Origin: Oxytricha trifallax
Lineage: Eukaryota > Ciliophora > Spirotrichea > Sporadotrichida > Oxytrichidae
Reading direction: 5' to 3'
Length of the DNA: 64,000 nt
Assembly (NCBI GenBank): GCA_000711775.1
Contig: ARYC01000617.1
Location: forward strand, 1 to 64,000
The position numbers and the translations under genes are program-made. Below, one piece after another: positions 55,943 through 64,000 of the stretch (positions are counted from its first letter, which is position 1; each line of letters opens with the position of its first letter). Under the pieces are notes generated by a model that saw only the letters and a program-made list of their open reading frames with translations, was not told the origin of the DNA and made no database searches.

Positions 55943-58900
55943 TCATAAGTGCACTTAGTAAGTCGTCAGCTTCAGGGATCATTTCTACGTCCATTTCCAT
56001 CACAGCATCATCGCATTAAGAACTCAATTAACTTCTGTTGTTGCCTGATATTAAAGTTAAACTCAAAACATTTACACTTACTTGTATTGAATTCAGCAAA
56101 TCCTCCATTGATTGCAAAATCCATATGTGTCTCGATATCTCTAGGTTTGAAGAAGAATTCCATGTTCTTTCTTTCTTAGTAGTAGCCAGTGAATTCGTTG
56201 TCGCTACTGTTCTCACTCTCTGAATTTCTTCTTTCTCTCTTAATTTTCTCAATGGCTGAACCCATGTATGACAGCATGTTACACAGAGGTGGCACATCGA
56301 TGTACTGTTGCTCTTCTTGTGGGTCTGATGAACTGGAAGTAGATGAAGTTGAGAAGTTCTGGTTAAGAGACTTGTAAGAGGTGAGTTAGGGCATTTAGAA
56401 ACCGAAAACTGGCATCGAAGGAGCTTACTGTTGAAAGAGATGCTCGAAGTTTAAGGCTTCAGTGAGACTGATTGGATTACAACAAATATCATAATATTTG
56501 TTGGATGAATCGAATAAATGTAACATTTTAAGATTACAGGTGAATTGGATTAGATCATCATCGCCATCATCATCCTGACAATCGATATCAACGCAGTCTG
56601 TAGAAGTATCTTGATGAGACGAGGTGTTGAAAATGGTTGTAGAAGAGGGGATATTGCAAGCACTGTTTTGGTGGCTACCAGCATTTTAACTCTTCTTTGA
56701 TGAGAAAGAATCTTTCTCTTATGACTTATTATTTCTTGATAAGTTTGACTTGAATAAATTGCCTTCATTATTATATGAATAATATAATGGTCAATTTATG
56801 AGCATGGGTTAACAATAATTGCATTTCGAGTTGAGTTTAGTAATATTATTATTGCTAGTTGTTCAATCGCAATTTGAGCGAACCTGTGAAAGGTTCGTCT
56901 CATCCCCTCTGAGGATACTTTTGGCAGTCCCAATCAGTGGATTGAGTTGTTGGATAGTGGCGTGTCGCTGTTATGCGAAATAGGCTCCTTCATTTTGAGC
57001 TTCTTACTACACCCGATCACTGATGAGATCCCCAGAGCGCCCATCTGCCCCTATCATATATGGCAACTAGCCACCTGCCTGCTTAGAATACCTCGTGTCA
57101 GAACGGTCTCCATTTGCAGTAAGTGTTTAATCTCCATGATTGAATTGGGGGAAGATAGATGATGGTGACATCATACCATTCACAGCGGTAGTATGATTTT
57201 TGCCCTCAAAGAAGTATGCACCATTTGATGCAGCAGCATGTGTAGCTCCTCCATCTCCACGGTCATTTTGCAAGTTCGTATTCCCTTCATGCATACTTGT
57301 TTTTTCCCTTTTAGCTTTAAGTTAATTTAAAATTTAATTATTCCTTACCATGGTCGCGGCGCCTGTAGTATTTTCGCCCCAACTTTCGGTATGTTCCAAT
57401 TTGTAGATTCGATTGTTTTCATTTTATGTTTGCAAGTTTTTGCTTATAGCTTTAAAATTATAGAAATTAAAATATTATTATAATATACAATTGATTTTGA
57501 GTAGTTAATCTAATCAATATTTAATTATATATTTTTCCAGAAACATCAAAAGCTTTAAATTTTATAATAAATTTAAAAGAATATTTTTAGACTTTAATTT
57601 ATAAGTTTTTTGATTGGAATATTTCAATATTAACTTATTCAATTTCAAAAATTGAATGTATTCTTATTGTATTATAATTTTTGGAAATATGACTAATATA
57701 ATACATTGAGCCAATGGTAGGTTTTAAATCAGATAAATTAATGCATTTATGTATAAATTCATAGATTATAATTATATTGCTGTCTTGGCATGTCCTTATT
57801 TTTCATGCGCTATTTCATATCTTTCACAAATTAAGCCTGAGATCTGCCTGCGAGTACCCCTGAATTGCTCTACTTGCTCTGAACTGAACTTGTGGCGTGA
57901 TGCTTCTTTGCATCTATTGCTGAGGTGTTGTACAACCTAGCATTTGAAATAAAACAATATAGGTATTTTGATAGTTGCTTGATGATGGGTAGTCAGGATT
58001 TCTACTGTTTGGTGAATGCATGATCAAATCATTAGCAAACTAATCTTTCTAAAACGGCTCCATTCCCAAAATCATTGTTGATCTAGACTTATCATCGTAT
58101 CTCTACGTTTTGGAATGTTGAAACTCAGCAGTACCTTGATTAGAGCTGCACCCACCGCATGATAAAAATTGAAAGAGGGAACTCTTTCTTGGTTGTTAAG
58201 GATTAGTCATGTCAAATGTGCCAGATGTCCCATCCAACTGAATTTTTATATCATTTACTTCTTTTTATCTGAGTTAAGCACTCTTTGCGTCCAATACTGT
58301 ACTGTAATGTTAGCCACTTTACTGATTTCCAGTACCTCTAGGGGAGGGCAGCAAGCTGCTTTTGTCTAAACCACAAATGAAACTTGACTTGGAAGTTAAG
58401 CTTTTGTTAAAACTTGTCTGATACTGAGAGTTTTTGTTAGAAGTTATGTTTGTGTTAGACGTACTCATAAATAAAGAGGGTACGTTGATAGTACTGATTA
58501 GAGCTTCGTGAGCTTGTTTAAGTTTCTCTAACTATATTAAATTTAATTATAAATCTAACTATTTGATTAATTATTAATATAAAATTGTATTTAAGAATTA
58601 ATGTAATTTGGTAGATTACTCTCTAATTTTAAGCGTATCAAATCTAATAAGCTTGATACTTACTTCTAATTAAGATTCATAGTACTTTTAGTGAAAATCT
58701 TTGATACATAAATCCCTTAGCAATTTCTCGTTTTTAGAACTTAAGAGTTCAACTTCCTCTGTCAAAGTTATCAGAGTTTACTCAAGTTAATTTTTCTGCG
58801 TCATTATAGATTGGATATCTCCTGCTCTCTTTGATTCTTCCTCTTAGGTTTAAGTTATGCGTCGAAATTCTAAATATTGGTTTTAGAGATCCATATAATG

Positions 58901-60082
58901 TTTTCTTTGTAGGAAAAGAGCTTTTTAAAGTGAAAACTTATCCTATCGCAACTCATCAATATGCATCAAACCCTAAATATTGTAAAAGAATAAAGATTTC
59001 CTTACAGATTCAATGTTTTTGAGTGAATTTGGATCTCCTTCATAGAAGTTATTAAGAAACATTATAAGCCATCTTTCCAATTCTTTAATTTTATCTTTAT
59101 ACATGTCAATTTCACATCTAAGCTGTATGATTTCACTCTCCATTTATTCTAAGAGTGGCTTTTGGTAATTATAGCCATCATTTAGCATAATGCTGCTACG
59201 GTCACCTTAAGAAGGTCCGAGACTGTTTCTTCCTTCTGCTTTCATGAAGGCAGTGTCAGAAGTACATCCTCCCCCTTCAATGATCATTTGTGTCTAATCT
59301 ACGATCTCAACATTTATAGATTTTCCATCTGTGCTTGGAGACTACTTCCTGTTGCCTCTCTTAAAATTCTAGCTGATATTTTATAAATTAAAAAATAAAC
59401 AGAAAGAGAAATATTAGGGCTTTATCAAATGAAAAAATAAGGTCAAGAGTGAAGTTTGAATTATTAAATTTTATTATAAAATTGTAAATATGTATATTAA
59501 ATCTAATTACTCATAGAATTTAAGCATAATTTTTACAAATGTTAAAGAAAGTAATTTAACAACTAAAAACCTAATTAATTTTTTATTCGGTTGTATAGAC
59601 AACATTCATTACTCACATGAAATTTTAAAAAGAAAGTTTTGGTAAAAATTGATGGAATTAAAATCAGAAATAACTATTATTTCCATTTAAATGAGCAATA
59701 TTTTAAGAAGGTCCAAGAGATGAGCTGCCATTTGATTGTTAGCTTATTCTAGGCATCAAATGCAAAAGTTTTTTATCTGAAGATTTCTTGGTGGAAATAG
59801 TTGTGGGTTTCATTTATTAAAGTTACTACTATTGATTCAATAATTGCTGCTGTTATTATTAGGATATGGCAGTGTTGTAATTTATCTAAGAACCTGTATT
59901 AAGTATTTTTATAATAGCTTACATTTAATTGACCAATCGAGAGTTCTTTGATGCTGCTTAATTGATTCAAGAGAGTTCTCCCATCTGGAGAAGTCTATGT
60001 ATCTATAAATTAGTGATATAGATTAATCATGTATATAGATACCTTGATAGGTCCTTAAATTGTTTTTGCTTGATTTTAACAT
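55943..60082 (-). CDS. long coiled-coil, low-complexity protein, unidentified
   Basis: ATG at 60082 (MLKSSKNNLRTYQD) to TGA at 55943, roughly 1,050 residues from at least six MDSs; IESs 59383-59704, 57946-57968, 57463-57776, 56854-56874 and 56773-56796. Introns include 58532-58663, 56045-56081, a 33-bp one near 58970-59005 and two near the start (about 60007-60055 and 59890-59935). Order: Q-rich N-terminus, Ser-rich linker, a coiled coil (MESEIIQLRCEIDMYKDKIK, DELRQDKFSLQKALFLQRKH, LTEEVELLSSKNEKLLRD, LEKLKQAHEALISTI), then long Ser/Asn/Gly-rich stretches with small motifs (SMPVFGFQMPQL, FFFKPRDIETHMDFAINGG) and an acidic C-terminus (VEMIPEADDLLSALMT). No family recognised; a structural or scaffold role is a guess. 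Confidence 0.7.
56773..56796. other. micro-IES, pointer AAT (24 bp)
   Basis: Plus ATT at 56770-56772 and 56794-56796; excision removes an in-frame TGA, giving QPMLINNEGNLFKSN. Confidence 0.5.
56854..56874. other. micro-IES, pointer AAT (21 bp)
   Basis: Plus ATT at 56851-56853 and 56872-56874; excision removes an in-frame TGA, giving SQVRSNNNITKLNS. Confidence 0.5.
57463..57776. other. IES, pointer TATAATT (314 bp)
   Basis: Plus AATTATA at 57456-57462 and 57770-57776; excision joins MPRQQYN to FKAISKNLQTQ in frame. Confidence 0.85.
57946..57968. other. IES, pointer AAAT (23 bp)
   Basis: Plus ATTT at 57942-57945 and 57965-57968; excision joins SSSNYQN to ARLYNTSAIDAKK in frame. Confidence 0.75.
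59383..59704. other. IES, pointer AAAATAT (322 bp)
   Basis: Plus ATATTTT at 59376-59382 and 59698-59704; excision joins SSSLGPSQNI to SQNFKRGNR in frame. Confidence 0.85.
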
Positions 60083-60213
60083 TTAATTAAATTATAATTC
60101 TTAAAATTCTTTTAGTAATTTGTAACAATGATAAGTTGTAAGTTATAAAAATTAAGATCCATAATAAAACTTCATAATTGCATATAAAATTTAATTTCGC
60201 ACTAAATTAAAAT
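60083..60213. promoter_or_regulatory. 131-bp divergent intergenic region
   Basis: Separates the start codons of the coiled-coil gene (-) and the TPH gene (+). AT-rich, no motif recognised. The length equals that of the TFIIB-side divergent gap, which may be coincidence. Confidence 0.45.
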
Positions 60214-62742
60214 ATGAGTAAATAACAATAAGCAGTTTTTCACACTCTCAACCTCAGAGAGCCAATAAACAAACAACAAAAGCAGTAAGAACTCAAATAG
60301 AATGCAAGATAAAGACAAAAAACATATTTGAAAGATCTCTTAGTCTAAAATTTCATGAAAAAATACAGTCAAAAACTAACATCAAATAATAAAAGTGCTG
60401 CCTAAACATCGATTATTATCACAAACATTATTGGGAACCAAATTGAGAATTTCTTGGATAAAGAGCAATTAACACAGAAAAATTTGAAGTAATTTGAGAA
60501 GGATCTCGAGGGAATTCTGGAGAGAGATCCTAGAATAAATTCATTGTTAGATCCAGTGTATTAAGACAGTAAAAATAACAGACTTGGAAGTGATTAGTAG
60601 TAATTGTAAGTATTGTAATCAAGAAAGAATTCGCAAACTTTAGATGGATACTTAGCATCAATTGGCAATAATAAATAAAACAATGTCAATGTTTCTTAGT
60701 AAAATCTTACACTTCCCAAGATTCTATCTGCGACTCCAACCAGAGAAGATCCTAAAACCTCTCTGAACTATCAGAAAAATAGATTGAATGCTTTGGTAAA
60801 GAATTAATCAAACAAATTTGGATCATTGATTGAGCCAAAGTCATAAGGGACTTCACCCTATGGCTTGAATCCAATGAAATAAAGCCAATCAAATATGTCT
60901 ACTATTGTAATCGGAGGTAACCCATTTACTGATAAACCATATAATAATCTTGGTGGAAGCATTGCTCAAGCAAATAAGTCGTAATTTGGTGGAAATAACA
61001 TAAACCTCTAATAAAATTGACTAGTATTTAAAGAGAATTAGTTTCATTGAAATTATTTAGATTATATGAATTATTCAAGCGATTTAAGAATAAATGTAGA
61101 ATTCAAAATTTTCTTTTAGAATATAAGAAAGGTTATAATATTTTTTTATTTTATATTAGGTTTACTAAACTCATCTCGAGTATAGAACAATCAAACAATG
61201 TAAAATAACGGTTTCCAGCATCAAAATTCAAACGTGAGAAACTCTTACTCGCAATTTCCAATAACTCGTAAAAACAACATCGGAGGTGAAAGAGGTGAAA
61301 CCTCCAAGAGTTTCGCAGATTTACGTTTAGCTTCTGGTAAAATAGGAATGCGAGACATTGAAGTAGACTCTATCCCTTCAGACCTCTCTGGGGACGAGTG
61401 GAATGAAATAGTTAAATTTGAGAAGGAAAAGTTTGAGGAAGAAAAACAGAAGCAGAAGGAAGACTTCTTGTACAAACGCAAAATGATCAAGGAAACACTC
61501 GATAAGCAACTCAAAGACAGAAATCAAAGAATCAAGCAGGAGCAGGAAGAAAAGAAGAAGTTTGATACTATTTTACTGCAAACAGCTAAACAACAGATTG
61601 ATGAGGAAACTAAGAAGAACATGGCACTCAAGAACAAAATATACGAGCAGAAAAATATGAGAGACATTCAATTGTAATAAGCATAATAGAAGAAGAGTAT
61701 TGACTTCATGAACTAAAGAGAAAATTAACACTCAAAACAACTATCTATTATATAAATTATTTTAAATTATAATGTTAATTTATATTGAATATGGTAAGAA
61801 TTCCAATTTTATAAAATCAAAGGATTTCATGAGATAATAACATATGATTATCCATTTTATATTTTTAATTTATTTGCATTTATCAATTAAACAAATTATT
61901 AGTTTGAGGCATTGAATGAGATTGAAATCGTTAGTAAGCTTAGAAGTGAGATTGAAACGGAAAAGAAGCAAAAGCAAGAGAAGAAGATGAAAGAAAGAGA
62001 GCAAGCCTGGAAAGTCATCAATGAAAACCAAGAATACAAGTAAAAGCAGATTCAAGACAAAGAGAAGGAACGAGACCGTGATAATAAAATGTTAGAAGAG
62101 TACAACAAACTACTGGAGCAACAAGAAAAGAAGAGAGCAGATGAATGGAATCAGAGAGAAAACAGAATTCAAAGTCTTATGAACAAAATGGCTGATACAG
62201 TAGTTAAACGTAGTAATTAGGCTGAGAAAGAAGTGGAAAACAGGGTTATGCGTTATCAATTAGATAAGGAAGAGCGAGACAGACTGGCTGATCAGAAAAA
62301 GAAGGAGCAGATGCGAAGAAAACACCAAGAAATCAAGGAGAAACTAGACCAGCAAATGAATGAAAAGAAGAAACAGAAAGAACATGAAAGCTTCGTAAAC
62401 GATGACTACATGAAGAAATGGATTGATATCACAGAGAAAGATGCTAATGAAAGAAAGCAGAAGGAAATGGAGCACAAGCAAAAGCAGAGAGAAGTTCAAG
62501 ACTTTTTGTTGAAGTAAATGGGCACTGAGATTCATCAAGACGGTGTACCATCAGTAGTTTCCCACACCAAACGTAAACCCAATGGCAAGAACAGTGTACC
62601 AATGACTGCAGAAGAACTTAGATTAAACAAACAGCTTCTGAAAGAAATCAGCAAGAAAAAGAAAGAAAAGATGGGCATGAATGGCTCTCAAGCATATGGC
62701 AATGGGATGAGTGAACTAGCTTTGTCAGAGTACCATCAATGA
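60214..62742 (+). CDS. trichohyalin/plectin-homology-like coiled-coil protein
   Basis: ATG at 60214 (MSKQQQAVFHTLNLREP) to TGA at 62742, about 730 residues, with IESs 61006-61170 (TAAAC) and 61729-61890 (AATTAA). The first third is Q/N/S-rich with a helical start (KDLLVQNFMKKYSQKL); from about 61375 on it is a single charged helix rich in E, K, Q and R (EKEKFEEEKQKQKEDFLYKR, QDKEKERDRDNKMLEEYNK, DKEERDRLADQKKKEQMRRK, DDYMKKWIDITEKDANERKQ), ending in a basic TPH-like tail (KEISKKKKEKMGMNG). This pattern fits TPH-domain proteins such as CFAP45, CFAP53 or MNS1, which are inner proteins of ciliary doublet microtubules. The exact orthologue is not determined; a generic coiled coil is possible. Confidence 0.65.
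61006..61170. other. IES, pointer TAAAC (165 bp)
   Basis: TAAAC at 61001-61005 and 61166-61170; excision joins FGGNNIN to SSRVQNNQTMQ in frame. Confidence 0.75.
61729..61890. other. IES, pointer AATTAA (162 bp)
   Basis: AATTAA at 61723-61728 and 61885-61890; excision joins FMNQREN to QTNYQFEALNEI in frame. An 8-bp AAATTATT repeat nearby would break frame and was not used. Confidence 0.75.
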
Positions 62743-63080
62743 ATGATTTATGAAACAATTCTCACAATTTTTACTTAAAATATAAGGCAAAGCCGATAAT
62801 AATAGAACAATAATTATAAGAAACTTACACTAAACAATATTACGTTTTCAAATTCTATATTTATAATTATTAATAAGTTAAATGTCAATAAAAAGAAATT
62901 TCAGTAAACCTTCTGTTCTGTTCCTTTCTTTAATAATTTGTGGATTATTTTTGGTGTATTACTGAAATATTATATACATTATTTTTTGTTTATATTATAA
63001 TTCATGCAATTAGATTTATAGAATAATCGACACAAGCATCCTTCCCACTAAAATAATTAACAGATTCTTTCAACAACATT
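62743..63080. other. AT-rich intergenic DNA
   Basis: Short spacer between the TPH gene end and the next plus-strand gene. No motif recognised. Confidence 0.4.
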
Positions 63081-63089
63081 TTAAGTGAA

Positions 63090-64000
63090 TCAATAAACAA
63101 TAGACTTAACAACTACAAGTTATCCACTCCCATGCTTATTGTGAGTGGTTTCACCGACACAATGGCTTAGTTCTTTGCTTGGTGGCAGTATCACTTCAAC
63201 TATTTCTGGTACACTAATTTCTGTGGGAGAATCGTCTATCCAATGTTCAAGTAATACAATGAGGATGATATCAATAGACTCTGCATGAGGTCAGCTGAAG
63301 ATGAAATATTCAGGAGTTTCAACTACTGGTGAACTCATACAAATCAATAGATAAAGTAAAGCCTCTTATAAATTTGAAAAATGTTAATTTGTTTATATTT
63401 CACTCAATTCAAGTATAATTTTATTAATTATTTCAAAAAGATATAATAAAATACTTAATATAATGGAGTCATATATTACTAGAATTTATTATGTAATAAG
63501 TTTTTAAAATTTTAATTTTTTCTCAATTTTCTGCAATAATGAAATTGATCAGTTATTTGATCGTTAAAACGTACCAGATCATAGAAAAAATCTACAGTTT
63601 AAAGGTTTAACCTTAAATGAAGACGATGCTTGCGAGTTAGCAAAATACCAATTCAAAAATATCATAATTAACAACTCACTTATTGAAAGCTTTTAAATCC
63701 CACAGGATGACATTGAAAAAAGGAGCATTCCTAAAGTTGTGCATTTTATTTGGTTAGGAGATGAAAAAAGAATAGAGCTTTTTGATTCATAGATTTACAA
63801 AGAATGGATTAATAAAGATAACTACTTGATATATTAAACATGGTAAGATGAACACATTAAGAAATTAGAGTTAGTTAATGCAGATATTATTAATGATTAG
63901 GGTAGTGAGGGAATACCGCTTTTTTCTATCATCAAACTTTTTGAATAAAAAAGCCATCTTTCCATAAAAAGATAGATAAAACTTTAAATTTTAGTTATTA
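63090..64000 (+). CDS. glycosyltransferase-like protein (sugar-binding DXD type), cut by window edge
   Basis: The first MDS, to about 63350, includes MLIVSGFTDTMAQFFAWWQY, FNYFWYTNFCGRIVYPMF and AEDEIFRSFNYW; ATG at 63132 is one possible start. After an IES of about 200 bp (edges not resolved) the second part reads NEIDQLFDRQNVPDHRKNL, ELAKYQFKNIIINNSLIES, IPKVVHFIWLGDEKRIELF and KEWINKDNYLIYQTWQDEHI. The IPKVVHFIWLG segment is the nucleotide-sugar-binding start of GT32-type and related transferases that carry a DXD motif. The catalytic DXD itself would lie beyond the right edge. Likely a Golgi mannosyl- or related transferase; the sugar is not predictable. Confidence 0.6.

Noticed and set aside
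1-64000. CRISPR arrays, bacterial operons, rRNA genes, retroviral or Polinton-like elements
   Set aside because: None seen. The code, introns and IES structure point to a ciliate nucleus, and I found no reverse transcriptase, integrase, capsid or LTR pairs.

Overview
This window reads as germline (micronuclear) DNA of a spirotrich, Oxytricha/Stylonychia-like ciliate. Three things seen in the sequence support this. (1) Clear protein families read through only if TAA and TAG are glutamine and TGA is the sole stop. (2) Genes are short, AT-rich at their edges, and carry 31-132 bp GT..AG introns. (3) Almost every gene is cut into pieces (MDSs) by AT-rich inserts (IESs) of about 8 bp to 1.1 kb. Each insert is bounded by a 2-9 bp direct repeat (pointer), and dropping one repeat copy plus the insert restores the reading frame. 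I resolved more than 40 such junctions by hand. A 388-bp tandem satellite at the left edge also fits a hypotrich micronuclear contig. The species is an inference.

Layout. 1-1341: satellite. 1342-6100: AT-rich DNA with a transposase-like fragment, a 1.43-kb foldback element carrying GACGTC repeats and telomere-like C4A4/G4T4 blocks, and fragments of an unidentified coding region. 6137-10582 (-): bromodomain plus NET (BET-type) gene. 13.2-18.9 kb: two or more unidentified minus-strand genes, finely fragmented. 19172-20638 (-): secreted Cys-repeat protein in about ten MDSs. 21-22.4 kb: orphan reading frames. 22730-25325 (-): glycogen-binding (CBM48-like) domain joined to a PP2C phosphatase. 25.6-27.2 kb: a GC-rich island and an 811-bp palindrome. 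27.3-28.8 kb: orphan MDSs.

From 28.9 kb the density of recognisable genes rises: SMC1 (+), an ARMC8/GID5-like protein (+), a large ion-channel protein (-), TFIIB (-), an IES-free Q-rich membrane protein (+), ethanolamine-phosphate cytidylyltransferase (+), a Pumilio RNA-binding protein with long prion-like arms (-), an Integrator subunit 9 homologue (+), a long coiled-coil protein (-), a trichohyalin/plectin-homology coiled-coil protein (+), and a glycosyltransferase running off the right edge (+).

The genes do not form one pathway. They are mostly housekeeping genes (cohesin, transcription initiation, Integrator, ubiquitin ligase, lipid synthesis, mRNA control) that would be cut out and become separate nanochromosomes, or two-gene nanochromosomes where neighbours are divergent with 131-180 bp between start codons. 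The most striking local features are an INTS9 IES that is almost entirely a TA-flanked foldback transposon, IESs as short as 8-25 bp, foreign-looking coding sequence lying inside a large IES of the BET gene, and the CBM48-PP2C fusion. All somatic gene models here are hand-spliced and need a somatic genome or RNA-seq to confirm.
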